From the NCBI RefSeq assembly GCF_900129615.1, contig NZ_FQWI01000007.1, positions 124,001 through 188,000 on the forward strand: 64,000 nucleotides of DNA, read 5' to 3'. Positions within the stretch are counted from its first letter, which is position 1; the number at the start of each line of letters is the position of its first letter. The translations under genes and the position numbers were made by a program. This document shows positions 49,309 to 57,565 of this stretch, piece after piece. The stretch is from Pectobacterium carotovorum. Lineage in GTDB: Bacteria > Pseudomonadota > Gammaproteobacteria > Enterobacterales > Enterobacteriaceae. A model generated the notes under the pieces. It did no database searches. It saw nothing but the letters and a program-made list of their open reading frames with translations, and was not told where the DNA came from.

Positions 49309-50328
49309 TTATTTCTTGTGACGGATGCGTGGGTTAACCACACCGTAGAGCACATCGACCAGCAGGTTCACCAGAATGATCATGGTTGCCACCAGCAGTA
49401 CGCCGCCCTGAACCACCGGATAGTCACGACGCTGTAATGCATCGATCAACCACCGTCCCAGCCCCGGCCAGGAGAAAATGGTTTCCGTCAGGATCGCCCC
49501 GGCCAGCATGGTGCCGACCTGCAAACCAATGACTGTTACCACCGGCAGCATCGCATTACGCAACGCGTGCACGACAATCACACGCAGACGGCTCAGTCCT
49601 TTAGCGCGAGCGGTACGAATGTAATCCTCACCCAGCACTTCCAGCATGGCAGAACGCGTCATACGCACAATCACCGCCAGTGGAATGGTGCCCAACACGA
49701 TGGCAGGCAGGATCATGTGTTCAACCGCGTCGATAAAGTCGCCTTCCTCGCCCCAGAATAGAGTGTCGATCAGCATAAAGCCGGTCAGCGGCATGCTGTC
49801 ATCGAGGAAAATCGTGTCGCTGATACGCCCCGAAACGGGCGTCAGGTTGAGCTGAACGGAGACCAGCATAATCAGCATCATGCCCCACCAGAAGATAGGC
49901 ATGGAGTAGCCCGTCAGCGCTAGGCCAACAGAGGTATGATCGAAAATGGAACCACGTTTGACCGCAGCCAACACGCCAACGGGAATCCCCACTGCGATAG
50001 CAAACATCATCGCGCAGATACCCAGTTCCAGCGTCGCTTTGAAGCGAGGCACGAATTCTTCCCACACGGGGATACGACTCTTGAGGGAGATACCCAGATC
50101 GCCCTGCATCACACCGCCAATATAGTGGAGGTATTGCTGCCAAAGCGGCTTATCCAGCCCCATTTCAGCCAGCAATTGCGCATGGCGCTCGGCGGAGATA
50201 CCTCGTTCCCCCGCCATGATCATCACCGGGTCGCCCGGAATCATGTGCACGAATGCGAAGGTTAATAGGGTGATACCAATAAACGTTGGGATAACTAACC
50301 CCAAACGCCGGAGTATGAACTGCAACAT
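49309..50328 (-). CDS. dppB: Dipeptide ABC transporter permease DppB
   Basis: 339-residue inner-membrane permease beginning MLQFILRRLG, the family start, with the EAA loop RTARAKGLSRLRVIVVHALRN cut here to its key part (RTARAKGLS). Partner of DppC. Separated from dppA by about 230 bases holding a hairpin. Confidence 0.95.
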   Translation of the reverse strand: MLQFILRRLGLVIPTFIGITLLTFAFVHMIPGDPVMIMAGERGISAERHAQLLAEMGLDKPLWQQYLHYIGGVMQGDLGISLKSRIPVWEEFVPRFKATLELGICAMMFAIAVGIPVGVLAAVKRGSIFDHTSVGLALTGYSMPIFWWGMMLIMLVSVQLNLTPVSGRISDTIFLDDSMPLTGFMLIDTLFWGEEGDFIDAVEHMILPAIVLGTIPLAVIVRMTRSAMLEVLGEDYIRTARAKGLSRLRVIVVHALRNAMLPVVTVIGLQVGTMLAGAILTETIFSWPGLGRWLIDALQRRDYPVVQGGVLLVATMIILVNLLVDVLYGVVNPRIRHKK

Positions 50329-50562
50329 ATCCCGAACTCTCTATTCATGCCCGTTGGCTCATTGGCCATCAGGCTTATCATTGCTCACAGCATAAAAAAT
50401 CGTCAGAAACGATTTTAAACGTCGTGTACGACGGCCCACAGAGTGTGTGGGCAGGAAGCCCACCATAAAATTTAACGGGCAAGAAACCCCGCCTCCACGA
50501 CTCCTCTAACGAGAAACCGCAAGGTCGGGGTTTTTAATGTCCGTGAAAATCTAGTGGCTGAC
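50329..50562 (-). terminator. dppA-dppB intergenic region with attenuating hairpin
   Basis: At about 50486-50537 an inverted repeat (aaaccccg / cggggttt) lies just after dppA on the minus strand. Such a stem typically makes the binding protein DppA more abundant than the permease. The T-run on the minus side is short, so termination is probably partial. Confidence 0.6.
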
Positions 50563-52170
50563 TTAATCCAACGTCACGTTGTTGAAGCTATGCACGCCAC
50601 GCGGCTGAACCACATAACCTTTCACGTTTTTACGCACTGGCTCGTACACGGTGGAGTGCGCGACAATCAGCGCCGGAGCCTGATCGTGCATCACAACCTG
50701 TGCCTGTTTGTACAGCTCAATACGTTTTTCGTGATCGGAAATGGCACGCGCCGGTTGGATCAAATCTTCAAACGGCTTATAGCACCACTTGGAGTAGTTG
50801 GAGCCATTTTTGGCCGCGTCACAGCTGAACAGGGTCGCGAAGAAGTTATCTGGATCCCCATTGTCACCAGTCCAGCCCATCAGCACGGTCTGGTGTTCGC
50901 CGTCTTTCGCACGCTTCAGATACTCGCCCCACTCGTAGGTGACGATCTTGGCTTTCACGCCAACTTTCGCCCAGTCGGACTGAATCATTTCCGCCATACG
51001 ACGGGCGTTCGGATTGTACGGACGCTGTACTGGCATTGCCCACAGGTCGATAGCGAAACCGTCAGCCATACCCGCTTCTTTCAGCAGGGCTTTCGCTTTC
51101 TCAGGATCGTAGCTGTAGTCTTTAACGTCTTTGTTGTAGCCCCACATGGTCGGCGGGATCAGGTTGGTTGCGGCCTGGCCAGCACCCTGATAGACCGCAT
51201 CGATGATGGCAGACTTGTTCACCGCATAGTTCAGCGCCTGGCGAATCTTGACGTTATCCAGCGGTTTTTTCTCAACGTTGTAAGACAGGTAGCCGACGTT
51301 CAGGCCAGGCTGTTCCATCAACGTGATGTTTTTGTCTTCTTTCATGCGGGCAAGATCGGCCGGGTTTGGATACGGCATGATCTGGCATTCGTCTTTTTGC
51401 AGCTTGGCGTAACGTACGGAAGCATCTGGCGTGATGGAGAAGACCAGACGGTCAATGCCCGGCTTGGTGCCCCAGAAGCCTTCAAAGGCTTTGTACAGAA
51501 TACGGGAATCTTTCTGGTACTGCTGCAGTTGGAACGGGCCTGTACCGATTGGGTTCAGGTCAATCTTCTCTGGCGTACCCGCTTTCAGCATCTTATCCGC
51601 GTATTCCGCCGACATGATGGAAGCGAAGTCCATCGCCAGGTTTGCCAGGAACGGCGCTTCAGGGCGGTTCAGCACAAAGCGGACGGTGTAGTCGTCGACT
51701 TTTTCGATTTTGCTGACCAGTTCCGGCATACCCATACCTTGATAGTATTCATAGCTGCCGCCAGATACTTTGTGGTACGGATGGTTGGCATCCTGCTGAC
51801 GCATGAAGGAGAAAATCACGTCATCGGCATTGAATTCACGAGAAGGTTTGAAATCCTTGCTGTCTTGCCATTTCACGCCTTTGCGCAGATGGAAAGTATA
51901 GGTTTTGCCGTCTTCGCTAATATCCCATTTTTCAGCCAGACCCGGACCGGTGTCCGTGGTGCCGTCTTTAAATTCAACCAGACGGTTATAGATAGGAATA
52001 GAGCTGGCATCAAACGTTGTGCCGGAGGTGAACAGCTGTGGGTTAAAACCTTCCGGGGAGCCTTCTGAGCAGTAAACCAGCGTTTTTGCCTGAACGCCTG
52101 CAGCGACGGACATGGCGAGCAAGCCAAGGCCGAACTTCAACACCCTTGATTTAACCAGGGATTTTTCCAT
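50563..52170 (-). CDS. dppA: Periplasmic dipeptide-binding protein DppA
   Basis: 535 residues with a signal peptide (MEKSLVKSRVLKFGLGLLAM..., cleavage near VQA/KTL). Family 5 solute-binding protein that delivers di- and tripeptides, and possibly heme, to DppBC. The ATG at 52170 is used since the upstream part of the frame (to 52215) lacks a signal-peptide-like start. Conserved YxxVxxKPLDNVKIRQALNYA region present. First gene of dppABCDF. Confidence 0.95.
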   Translation of the reverse strand: MEKSLVKSRVLKFGLGLLAMSVAAGVQAKTLVYCSEGSPEGFNPQLFTSGTTFDASSIPIYNRLVEFKDGTTDTGPGLAEKWDISEDGKTYTFHLRKGVKWQDSKDFKPSREFNADDVIFSFMRQQDANHPYHKVSGGSYEYYQGMGMPELVSKIEKVDDYTVRFVLNRPEAPFLANLAMDFASIMSAEYADKMLKAGTPEKIDLNPIGTGPFQLQQYQKDSRILYKAFEGFWGTKPGIDRLVFSITPDASVRYAKLQKDECQIMPYPNPADLARMKEDKNITLMEQPGLNVGYLSYNVEKKPLDNVKIRQALNYAVNKSAIIDAVYQGAGQAATNLIPPTMWGYNKDVKDYSYDPEKAKALLKEAGMADGFAIDLWAMPVQRPYNPNARRMAEMIQSDWAKVGVKAKIVTYEWGEYLKRAKDGEHQTVLMGWTGDNGDPDNFFATLFSCDAAKNGSNYSKWCYKPFEDLIQPARAISDHEKRIELYKQAQVVMHDQAPALIVAHSTVYEPVRKNVKGYVVQPRGVHSFNNVTLD

Positions 52171-52200
52171 TACTTGTGCTCCATTGTGGATGATGTTGTG

Positions 52201-52313
52201 TGCTATACCCGCCATACTCCAAGCTGCATACGCGTTAATACTGTCGTTAAAAACGCAGTGGTTAACAGCGCTGATATTCCGTCCTGCATCTCGAAATCAA
52301 TTGGGTATGGTTG
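52201..52313. repeat. Possible MITE-like intergenic repeat upstream of dppA
   Basis: The segment opens with tatacccgccatactccaag and closes with ctcgaaatcaattgggtatg, giving inverted ends ataccc / gggtat. These two end sequences resemble, from memory, a repeat scattered through Pectobacterium, Serratia and Yersinia intergenic regions. The middle is shorter or diverged here. Confidence 0.5.
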
Positions 52314-53633
52314 GCCAGACCTGTATTTTTACGAACTGTGGTCTGTACCCTGTCGCCCGAAGGCAAAATTAAAATAATGAGGGAGAAGAAAGGTGGTTAC
52401 TAAACCGATGGCCGCCACGCTGTTGGATATAGTCATAATAACTACAACGTATACCTTGATGCGCCACAACCCGCTCACGGATGCTGGATGAAGACGTAGA
52501 ATCATTCAGACAAGCCGCTGCTTTCCTCCTTATATCCCTATGACGCCCTCAATTTCTCAACAGATGGCGGTGACGTCAATATAAGCAGTAAGGATTTACA
52601 AAATTTCCTTACATTTTCTTAAAAGAGAAAATACAAGTTCATCACCTTACAAAAGGTGGATATTTTGCCTTTTTCGGAAAAAACAGCGATAAAAACCGAT
52701 AGCTTGCGGACATAAAGAAATTATCACCATTAAAAAAACTATAGTCATCTGGTCTTACATGTCCAAGATTTGAGCACTATTTTTTGTTAAAAACGTTAAC
52801 AGCAGGTGAAAACTCTGACAGATAATAAGAAATTCTGATATTTGCCACGGCACCATAAGTAGACAAATGACTATCTACGCTACATAAAAAAACTCTGCGC
52901 GACATAAAAAACGTGGTTTCCCCCTCCTTTAACGGGCCGAAAAATCGCTTTTCATCGTTCTATCTGTAGGATAGGCGTGACCAGAGGCTTGTTGCTGGAT
53001 ACCTCCGCTAGATAAAGCATAGATAAAAAGGCGGCTGACATGGGGTCGAGAACGCATTTTGTCCTGCGGCAGCGTCGTCAGGGCGACGGCCAGCGAAACA
53101 ATGATATCGCTCAATAATTACCTGGCTATTTTAGTTAAATAAATATTTTCACTAAAATGAAAACACGCTATTTACTTATTCTCATAAAGTGGTATTTTTC
53201 ACTCAGTGCATTACCTCTCTTTCTGTTTTAATCCTCCAGACTCCCTCAGTAAATTATTTTAATTACAAAAAAACAATATAAGTTATTTAAAATAGAGTTG
53301 CTGATAAGTTCACAAATACGTAATTAACGTATTATTTTTAACATTCCCTCATGCTAGATTACTCTCCAACATGATTCATTGTTAAATAACATCAACCATT
53401 CCTTATCTTTTTGTTACTAACTGATAAAAAACAAAAAAAACGAATTTTTCTGCTTTCTGATAATAAACATCTTGCCGTCATTGACATTATCGACGCTCGA
53501 TAGTCACACAGATATCGGCGAGAAAAAAGCCAATAAAATGCGTCGATAACGATGTACTACCAATATCGCAACGATATAAAACGGCAGGTATGTAATTTCT
53601 TTCTGTACCAACTGTCCTAGCAGGGTGAATATA
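52314..53633. promoter_or_regulatory. Long gene-free region between dppA and the 2-HCT carrier
   Basis: About 1.3 kb, strongly AT-rich, with no supported coding frame. It must carry the dppA promoter (minus strand) and the promoter of the carrier gene (plus strand, with AGGGTG about 8 bases before its ATG). A small RNA or AT-rich binding sites for the CitAB-like regulator could lie here, but nothing specific was recognised. Confidence 0.4.
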
Positions 53634-54977
53634 ATGAAAAAAATTGAAACTGATATTTTATGTGAGAACGATCTCGCTCTGGAAACACAAGAATCGTTTA
53701 TCGGGGGCTTTTTTAAAAAGAAAATTGGCTCCGTTCCCGTTGCGCTTTTTATGGCAATTGCCGCCATTGTCGCTATCGCTGCCTACGAAGGATATCTGCC
53801 TAAAAATATGATTGGCGGTTTCGCCGTCATCATGACGATGGGTTTTTTACTGGCACACATTGGCAGCAACATTCCCGTGTTCAAAGATATCGGCGGCCCC
53901 GCGATTCTGTGCCTGATGGTGCCTTCCGTGATGGTGTATTTTGAGCTGTTCAACGACAACACCATGAAAACCGTCCACCTGCTGATGAAAGAGGCGAACT
54001 TCCTGTATTTCGTCATCGCCTGTCTGGTGGTCGGCAGTATTCTGGGTATGAACCGCAAAATCCTGATTCAGGGGATGGTGCGCATGTTCGTCCCGCTGGT
54101 TATCGGCACCGCAACCGCGCTGGCAACCGGTTTGCTGGTTGGTAAACTGTGCGGCTACAGCGTTTATCACACTTTCTTCTTCATCATCGTGCCAATTATC
54201 GGCGGCGGTATTGGTGAAGGCATCCTGCCGTTATCCTTAGCCTATTCTGCGATTCTGGGACAAACCCCGGATGTGTATGTGGCCCAGTTAGCGCCCGCAG
54301 CCGTCGTCGGTAACATCTTCGCGATTCTGTGCGCCGGCGTGTTATCCCGTCTGGGTATGCGCCGCAAGGATCTGAACGGCGAAGGCCGTCTGGTTCGCAG
54401 CGATGAAGACAACGCGATGTTTGCCGTAAACGAAGCACCAAAACCGGTCGATTTTCACCTGATGGGTGGCGGGCTGTTGATGATTTGCGCCTTCTTCATC
54501 GTCGGTGGCCTGTTTGAGAAACTGGTACACATCCCTGGTCCGGTTCTGATGATTCTGATCGCCGTGTTCTGCAAATATGGACGCGTGATTCCTGCGATTA
54601 TGGAAACTGGCGCGCACAGCGTTTACAAGTTCGTATCCAGCTCTCTGGTGTGGCCGTTGATGATTGGGCTGGGCATGCTGTATATCCCGCTGGAAAGCGT
54701 CGTCGCAGTATTCTCTGTGGGTTATGTCATCGTCTGTGGTTCTGTGGTGCTGTCTATGGCGCTGGTGAGCTTCCTGATTGCGCCTTACCTGAACATGTAC
54801 CCGATTGAAGCTTCCATCGTGACCACATGCCACAGCGGGCTGGGTGGTACGGGTGATGTGGCTATTCTGTCCGCTTCTAACCGTATGTCTCTGATGCCGT
54901 TCGCACAGATCGCTACCCGTATCGGCGGCGCGTCTACCGTCATCGCCGCAACGCTGCTGCTGGGTTGGGTTGCCTAA
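53634..54977 (+). CDS. 2-hydroxycarboxylate:Na+ symporter (CitS/MaeN-like)
   Basis: About 447 residues, 2-HCT family, inner membrane. Two re-entrant loops carry the family motifs: IGGGIGEGILPLS and GLGGTGDVAILSASNRM, followed by PFAQIATRIGG. It imports citrate, malate or lactate-type acids with Na+. No citrate lyase genes are present nearby, so malate is as likely as citrate; the substrate cannot be settled from sequence. Its regulator is probably the CitA/DcuS-like pair encoded at 56843-59186, now separated from it by an inserted effector module. A terminator follows. Confidence 0.88.
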   Translation: MKKIETDILCENDLALETQESFIGGFFKKKIGSVPVALFMAIAAIVAIAAYEGYLPKNMIGGFAVIMTMGFLLAHIGSNIPVFKDIGGPAILCLMVPSVMVYFELFNDNTMKTVHLLMKEANFLYFVIACLVVGSILGMNRKILIQGMVRMFVPLVIGTATALATGLLVGKLCGYSVYHTFFFIIVPIIGGGIGEGILPLSLAYSAILGQTPDVYVAQLAPAAVVGNIFAILCAGVLSRLGMRRKDLNGEGRLVRSDEDNAMFAVNEAPKPVDFHLMGGGLLMICAFFIVGGLFEKLVHIPGPVLMILIAVFCKYGRVIPAIMETGAHSVYKFVSSSLVWPLMIGLGMLYIPLESVVAVFSVGYVIVCGSVVLSMALVSFLIAPYLNMYPIEASIVTTCHSGLGGTGDVAILSASNRMSLMPFAQIATRIGGASTVIAATLLLGWVA

Positions 54978-55006
54978 CCCAACCACGGTTCCCCACTAAC
55001 GAAAAT

Positions 55007-55035
55007 GCCACGGTGATTGCCGTGGCGTTTTTATT
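55007..55035 (+). terminator. Terminator after the 2-HCT carrier
   Basis: Inverted repeat gccacgg / ccgtggc with a 6-base loop followed by gttttta. Confidence 0.85.
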
Positions 55036-55061
55036 TATTCAGCGCTATTTATTTGCCACTC

Positions 55062-55107
55062 TTTATTCACAGTACTGGCGCAGCGAGTCCTGCTTTTCCG
55101 GCAACAG
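55062..55107. repeat. 46-bp direct repeat, copy of response-regulator 3' end
   Basis: Identical to 56842-56887 except for two C/T changes. The second copy is the last 15 or so codons and stop of the response-regulator gene; this first copy is a detached duplicate. The pair brackets the effector/immunity module. Confidence 0.88.
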
Positions 55108-55135
55108 CCATTGTTAACGGTTTGGCTTACCGCAA

Positions 55136-55405
55136 CTACCTAACCTTTTTGAAAATGATCAGAATCAGAGCCACACAGATGGGAAAAGCTATGAACGCAG
55201 CTAAATACACCGAATTAGTATGTTCCTGCATAATTTCCAGGCTAGCTCTGTGATATTCAACAGATATAGTTTTTTCTGAAAAATACATAATATCCTTATC
55301 AAAGGAAATCGCACCAACTCCCCCTACCAGTAGATAATAAAATAGAGAGACAAGGGCAATACTGACCCATCGAATAAATGACTTGCACTTACTTGTTAAC
55401 ATCAT
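55136..55405 (-). CDS. Small membrane protein, candidate immunity (copy 2)
   Basis: 89 residues with two membrane helices (about residues 11-33 and 68-86) and a periplasmic loop between them. Clearly paralogous to the protein at 55578-55844: same start MMLTS-CK and same end ILIIFKKVR. Two helices with an outer loop suit protection against a toxin acting in the periplasm or at the membrane. Preceded by a scar of the effector's C-terminus, so the gene came from duplication of the module. Confidence 0.6.
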   Translation of the reverse strand: MMLTSKCKSFIRWVSIALVSLFYYLLVGGVGAISFDKDIMYFSEKTISVEYHRASLEIMQEHTNSVYLAAFIAFPICVALILIIFKKVR

Positions 55406-55454
55406 GCATCCCGTCTAATAATCCCCCGACAGTACCACCAGAATAAGGTGAAAC
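55389..55454 (-). pseudogene. C-terminal scar of a second effector copy
   Basis: About 21 codons (VSPYSGGTVGGLLDGMHDVNK, one change from the intact effector end) overlap the start of the copy-2 immunity gene just as in the intact pair. Upstream of this the match to the effector stops. Confidence 0.75.
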
Positions 55455-55577
55455 CTTATTGCATGCACGACCCTGTTCAGTCCGACCTCTGCACCTATTC
55501 CGATCACTGCCGACTTGAATCCAACCCACAAAAACTCCACTGCCAACCGCCATTGGTAACGGCTTGGCTTACCGCAA

Positions 55578-55844
55578 CTATCTAACCTTTTTGAAAATGA
55601 TCAGAATCAGGATCATACACACAGGAAAACCTATTAAAGCAACCGCAATAACGTTATCTGTGGCCTTGTAAATATTTTCTATAACAGCCTCATGATATTC
55701 GATAGTAACCACCTTATCTTGTAGCATGGGGCTCTTGTCATCTAACGGAAAAATAGCAAGAAAGAGCCACAGATAATATGCAAAAGATACTAAGGCTATA
55801 CCTCCCCAGCGCATAACCGTCTTACATTCACTTGTTAACATCAT
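55578..55844 (-). CDS. Small membrane protein, candidate immunity (copy 1)
   Basis: 88 residues, two membrane helices, start overlapping the effector gene by 17 bases. AAGGG lies just upstream of its ATG. The overlap and order (effector then small membrane protein) are typical of effector/immunity pairs. No family recognised. Confidence 0.65.
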   Translation of the reverse strand: MMLTSECKTVMRWGGIALVSFAYYLWLFLAIFPLDDKSPMLQDKVVTIEYHEAVIENIYKATDNVIAVALIGFPVCMILILIIFKKVR

Positions 55845-56763
55845 GCATCCCTTCTAATAATCCACCAACAGTACCACCAGAATAAGGCGATACTTTGCCA
55901 ACACCAGAAGCTATCTCAGCGACGGCTCGAAAAGCTTTCATTCTTATTGTTGATTCATCAAGAGGGGTAAACCCATCAATATTGGGGTACTGCTTTTTAA
56001 ACTCCCCCGTCACATCAACAACAAGCATGGATGGCTCAGCATTTTTACGTTCTAAATACCGCTGTAGCGATACCGGCACGGCAAAATCTTCTTCGTAATC
56101 AATCCGTATCTGAGTGTGAGTGGTATATCCTCCCTCAAATACTTGTGATCCCGCTATCTTCACGCCTTTTGTTGCATGGGTTGTACAGTTCACGCCTGTA
56201 ACATCATATTGATCAATTGTGTGGCCATTTCTTTTAGTACTATCCCTCATAGATGGAATTTCTTTTGCCTTTCCTCCTGAGCGCCACAACTTTTCAAAAT
56301 ACATTCTTGCAATCGTAGGGTCCGCATCTGTAATGACGAATGCCTTCGCCTCCATCTTGTACAGCTCTTCTCGGTAATATGTTCTCGCCTCTTCAAACCG
56401 CAAAAAGTTTAATATGCCATCACCAACAACCCCGCCAGCACCAGACTGTCTACCGAATCGACCATAAGTGAACACAGAAGCATTATTACCCTCATGCACA
56501 GAGACAAAGGCGTGACCTGTACCCTTAATTTCTGTCCAGATAAACACACCGTTCTCTAACGGGTTATTTTCTTTTTTGCACTCTTGGACATGATTAACCC
56601 ATTCCCCTTTTGAAGGCGTGAGGTAAGTCGGGTCATCTCTGAAGTAATTTGTTGGTTCGGGCTTAATGTTTTCTCGTGGGTTACGCCACAGCCCTAATCC
56701 GCGGCCGTACTGCATAAATTTATCGTGTTCCACTAAACCAACTCCATTTGGTTTCATCATCAC
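55828..56763 (-). CDS. Putative secreted effector with permuted papain-like motif
   Basis: 311 residues, no signal peptide. A His in KGTGHAFVSVHEG (His84) precedes a Cys in TGVNCTTHATKG (Cys193); this His-before-Cys order is typical of permuted NlpC/P60 papain-fold amidases or acyltransferases. The C-terminus is followed at once by an overlapping small membrane protein, so it is likely a toxin acting on peptidoglycan or lipids outside the cytoplasm. It has no PAAR or Rhs part of its own, so delivery might be by Hcp/VgrG cargo loading; that is inference. The start may be the second or third Met. It lies inside a region bracketed by a duplicated gene end. Confidence 0.55.
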   Translation of the reverse strand: MMMKPNGVGLVEHDKFMQYGRGLGLWRNPRENIKPEPTNYFRDDPTYLTPSKGEWVNHVQECKKENNPLENGVFIWTEIKGTGHAFVSVHEGNNASVFTYGRFGRQSGAGGVVGDGILNFLRFEEARTYYREELYKMEAKAFVITDADPTIARMYFEKLWRSGGKAKEIPSMRDSTKRNGHTIDQYDVTGVNCTTHATKGVKIAGSQVFEGGYTTHTQIRIDYEEDFAVPVSLQRYLERKNAEPSMLVVDVTGEFKKQYPNIDGFTPLDESTIRMKAFRAVAEIASGVGKVSPYSGGTVGGLLEGMHDVNK

Positions 56764-56841
56764 TGAATGGTGTATAGCACAAGGCGGGATCGCTCCCGCC
56801 TCGTTTATGTTTACCTATCTACTGCTAATTACTCACCGCTT

Positions 56842-56887
56842 TTTATTCACAGTATTGGCGCAGCGAGTCCTGCTTTTCTGGCAACAG
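56842..56887. repeat. 46-bp direct repeat at the 3' end of the response-regulator gene
   Basis: Partner of 55062-55107; includes the stop codon of the response regulator. Confidence 0.88.
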
Positions 56888-57565
56888 ACGATACAGATAA
56901 ACCGGGCGACCGGTAGAGCCGTACAGGATATTGGTGGTCAGGATGCCAGTGTCAGACAGGTAGATCAGATATTTACGGCAGGAGACGCGAGAAATACCAA
57001 TCGCATTCGCCAGCATTTCGGTAGAGAACTCGATGCCCTGATTGCCTTCAATCCACTCACAGACGGTACGCAACGTCAGGCTGGTCAGCCCTTTTGGCAA
57101 TTTCTTACGTTCGCTGACCGTGCTGCTGCTGGTACGGCGAATCAGGTTATCGATATCCGATTGCCCAACAAAATCGCGGTGCTTGAACAAGTTCGCCTCT
57201 TCGCGATAGGCGGTCAGCGCCTGCTCGAAACGCGAGAACTGGAAAGGCTTAATCAGATAGTCCACCACGCCGTAGTGCAGCGCCTTTTTGATGGTATACA
57301 CATCACTGGCAGACGAGATGATGATGACGTCCGTTTTCTCACTGAATTCACGGATAGTCGGCAGCAGGTCCAGTCCATTATCCTGCTGCATATAAATATC
57401 CAGCAGTACCAAATCGATTTCCGAGTCAGGTTGCATCAGCAGGTTTCGCGCCTGCTGCAATGTGGGGACGGTCGCATAGCAGCTAAATCCAGAAACCTGG
57501 TTCAGATAAGATTTGTTAAGCTCTGCAACCATGGCATCGTCATCAACAATCAGTACATTAATCAT
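56843..57565 (-). CDS. CitB/DcuR-type response regulator
   Basis: 240 residues: N-terminal receiver (VDDDAMVAEL near the start, phospho-acceptor Asp in LVLLDIYMQ about residue 54, conserved Lys in LIKPFQFSRF about 103), then a C-terminal helix-turn-helix (EMLANAIGISRVSCRKYLIYL). Typical partner of CitA/DcuS-like kinases and regulator of di/tricarboxylate carriers. Its ATG overlaps the kinase gene by 8 bases. The last codons have a duplicate at 55062, left by the insertion next to it. Confidence 0.88.
   Translation of the reverse strand: MINVLIVDDDAMVAELNKSYLNQVSGFSCYATVPTLQQARNLLMQPDSEIDLVLLDIYMQQDNGLDLLPTIREFSEKTDVIIISSASDVYTIKKALHYGVVDYLIKPFQFSRFEQALTAYREEANLFKHRDFVGQSDIDNLIRRTSSSTVSERKKLPKGLTSLTLRTVCEWIEGNQGIEFSTEMLANAIGISRVSCRKYLIYLSDTGILTTNILYGSTGRPVYLYRLLPEKQDSLRQYCE

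Noticed and set aside
50554-52068. 504-residue open frame on the plus strand
   Set aside because: Exactly antisense to dppA; its composition is a mirror of dppA codons and it has no recognisable domain or ribosome site.
52929-53114. 61-residue frame on the minus strand between dppA and the carrier
   Set aside because: No motif, no clear ribosome site and no neighbour to support it; treated as chance.
53504-53767. 87-residue hydrophobic frame on the minus strand
   Set aside because: Overlaps the start of the 2-HCT carrier gene in antisense; no independent support.
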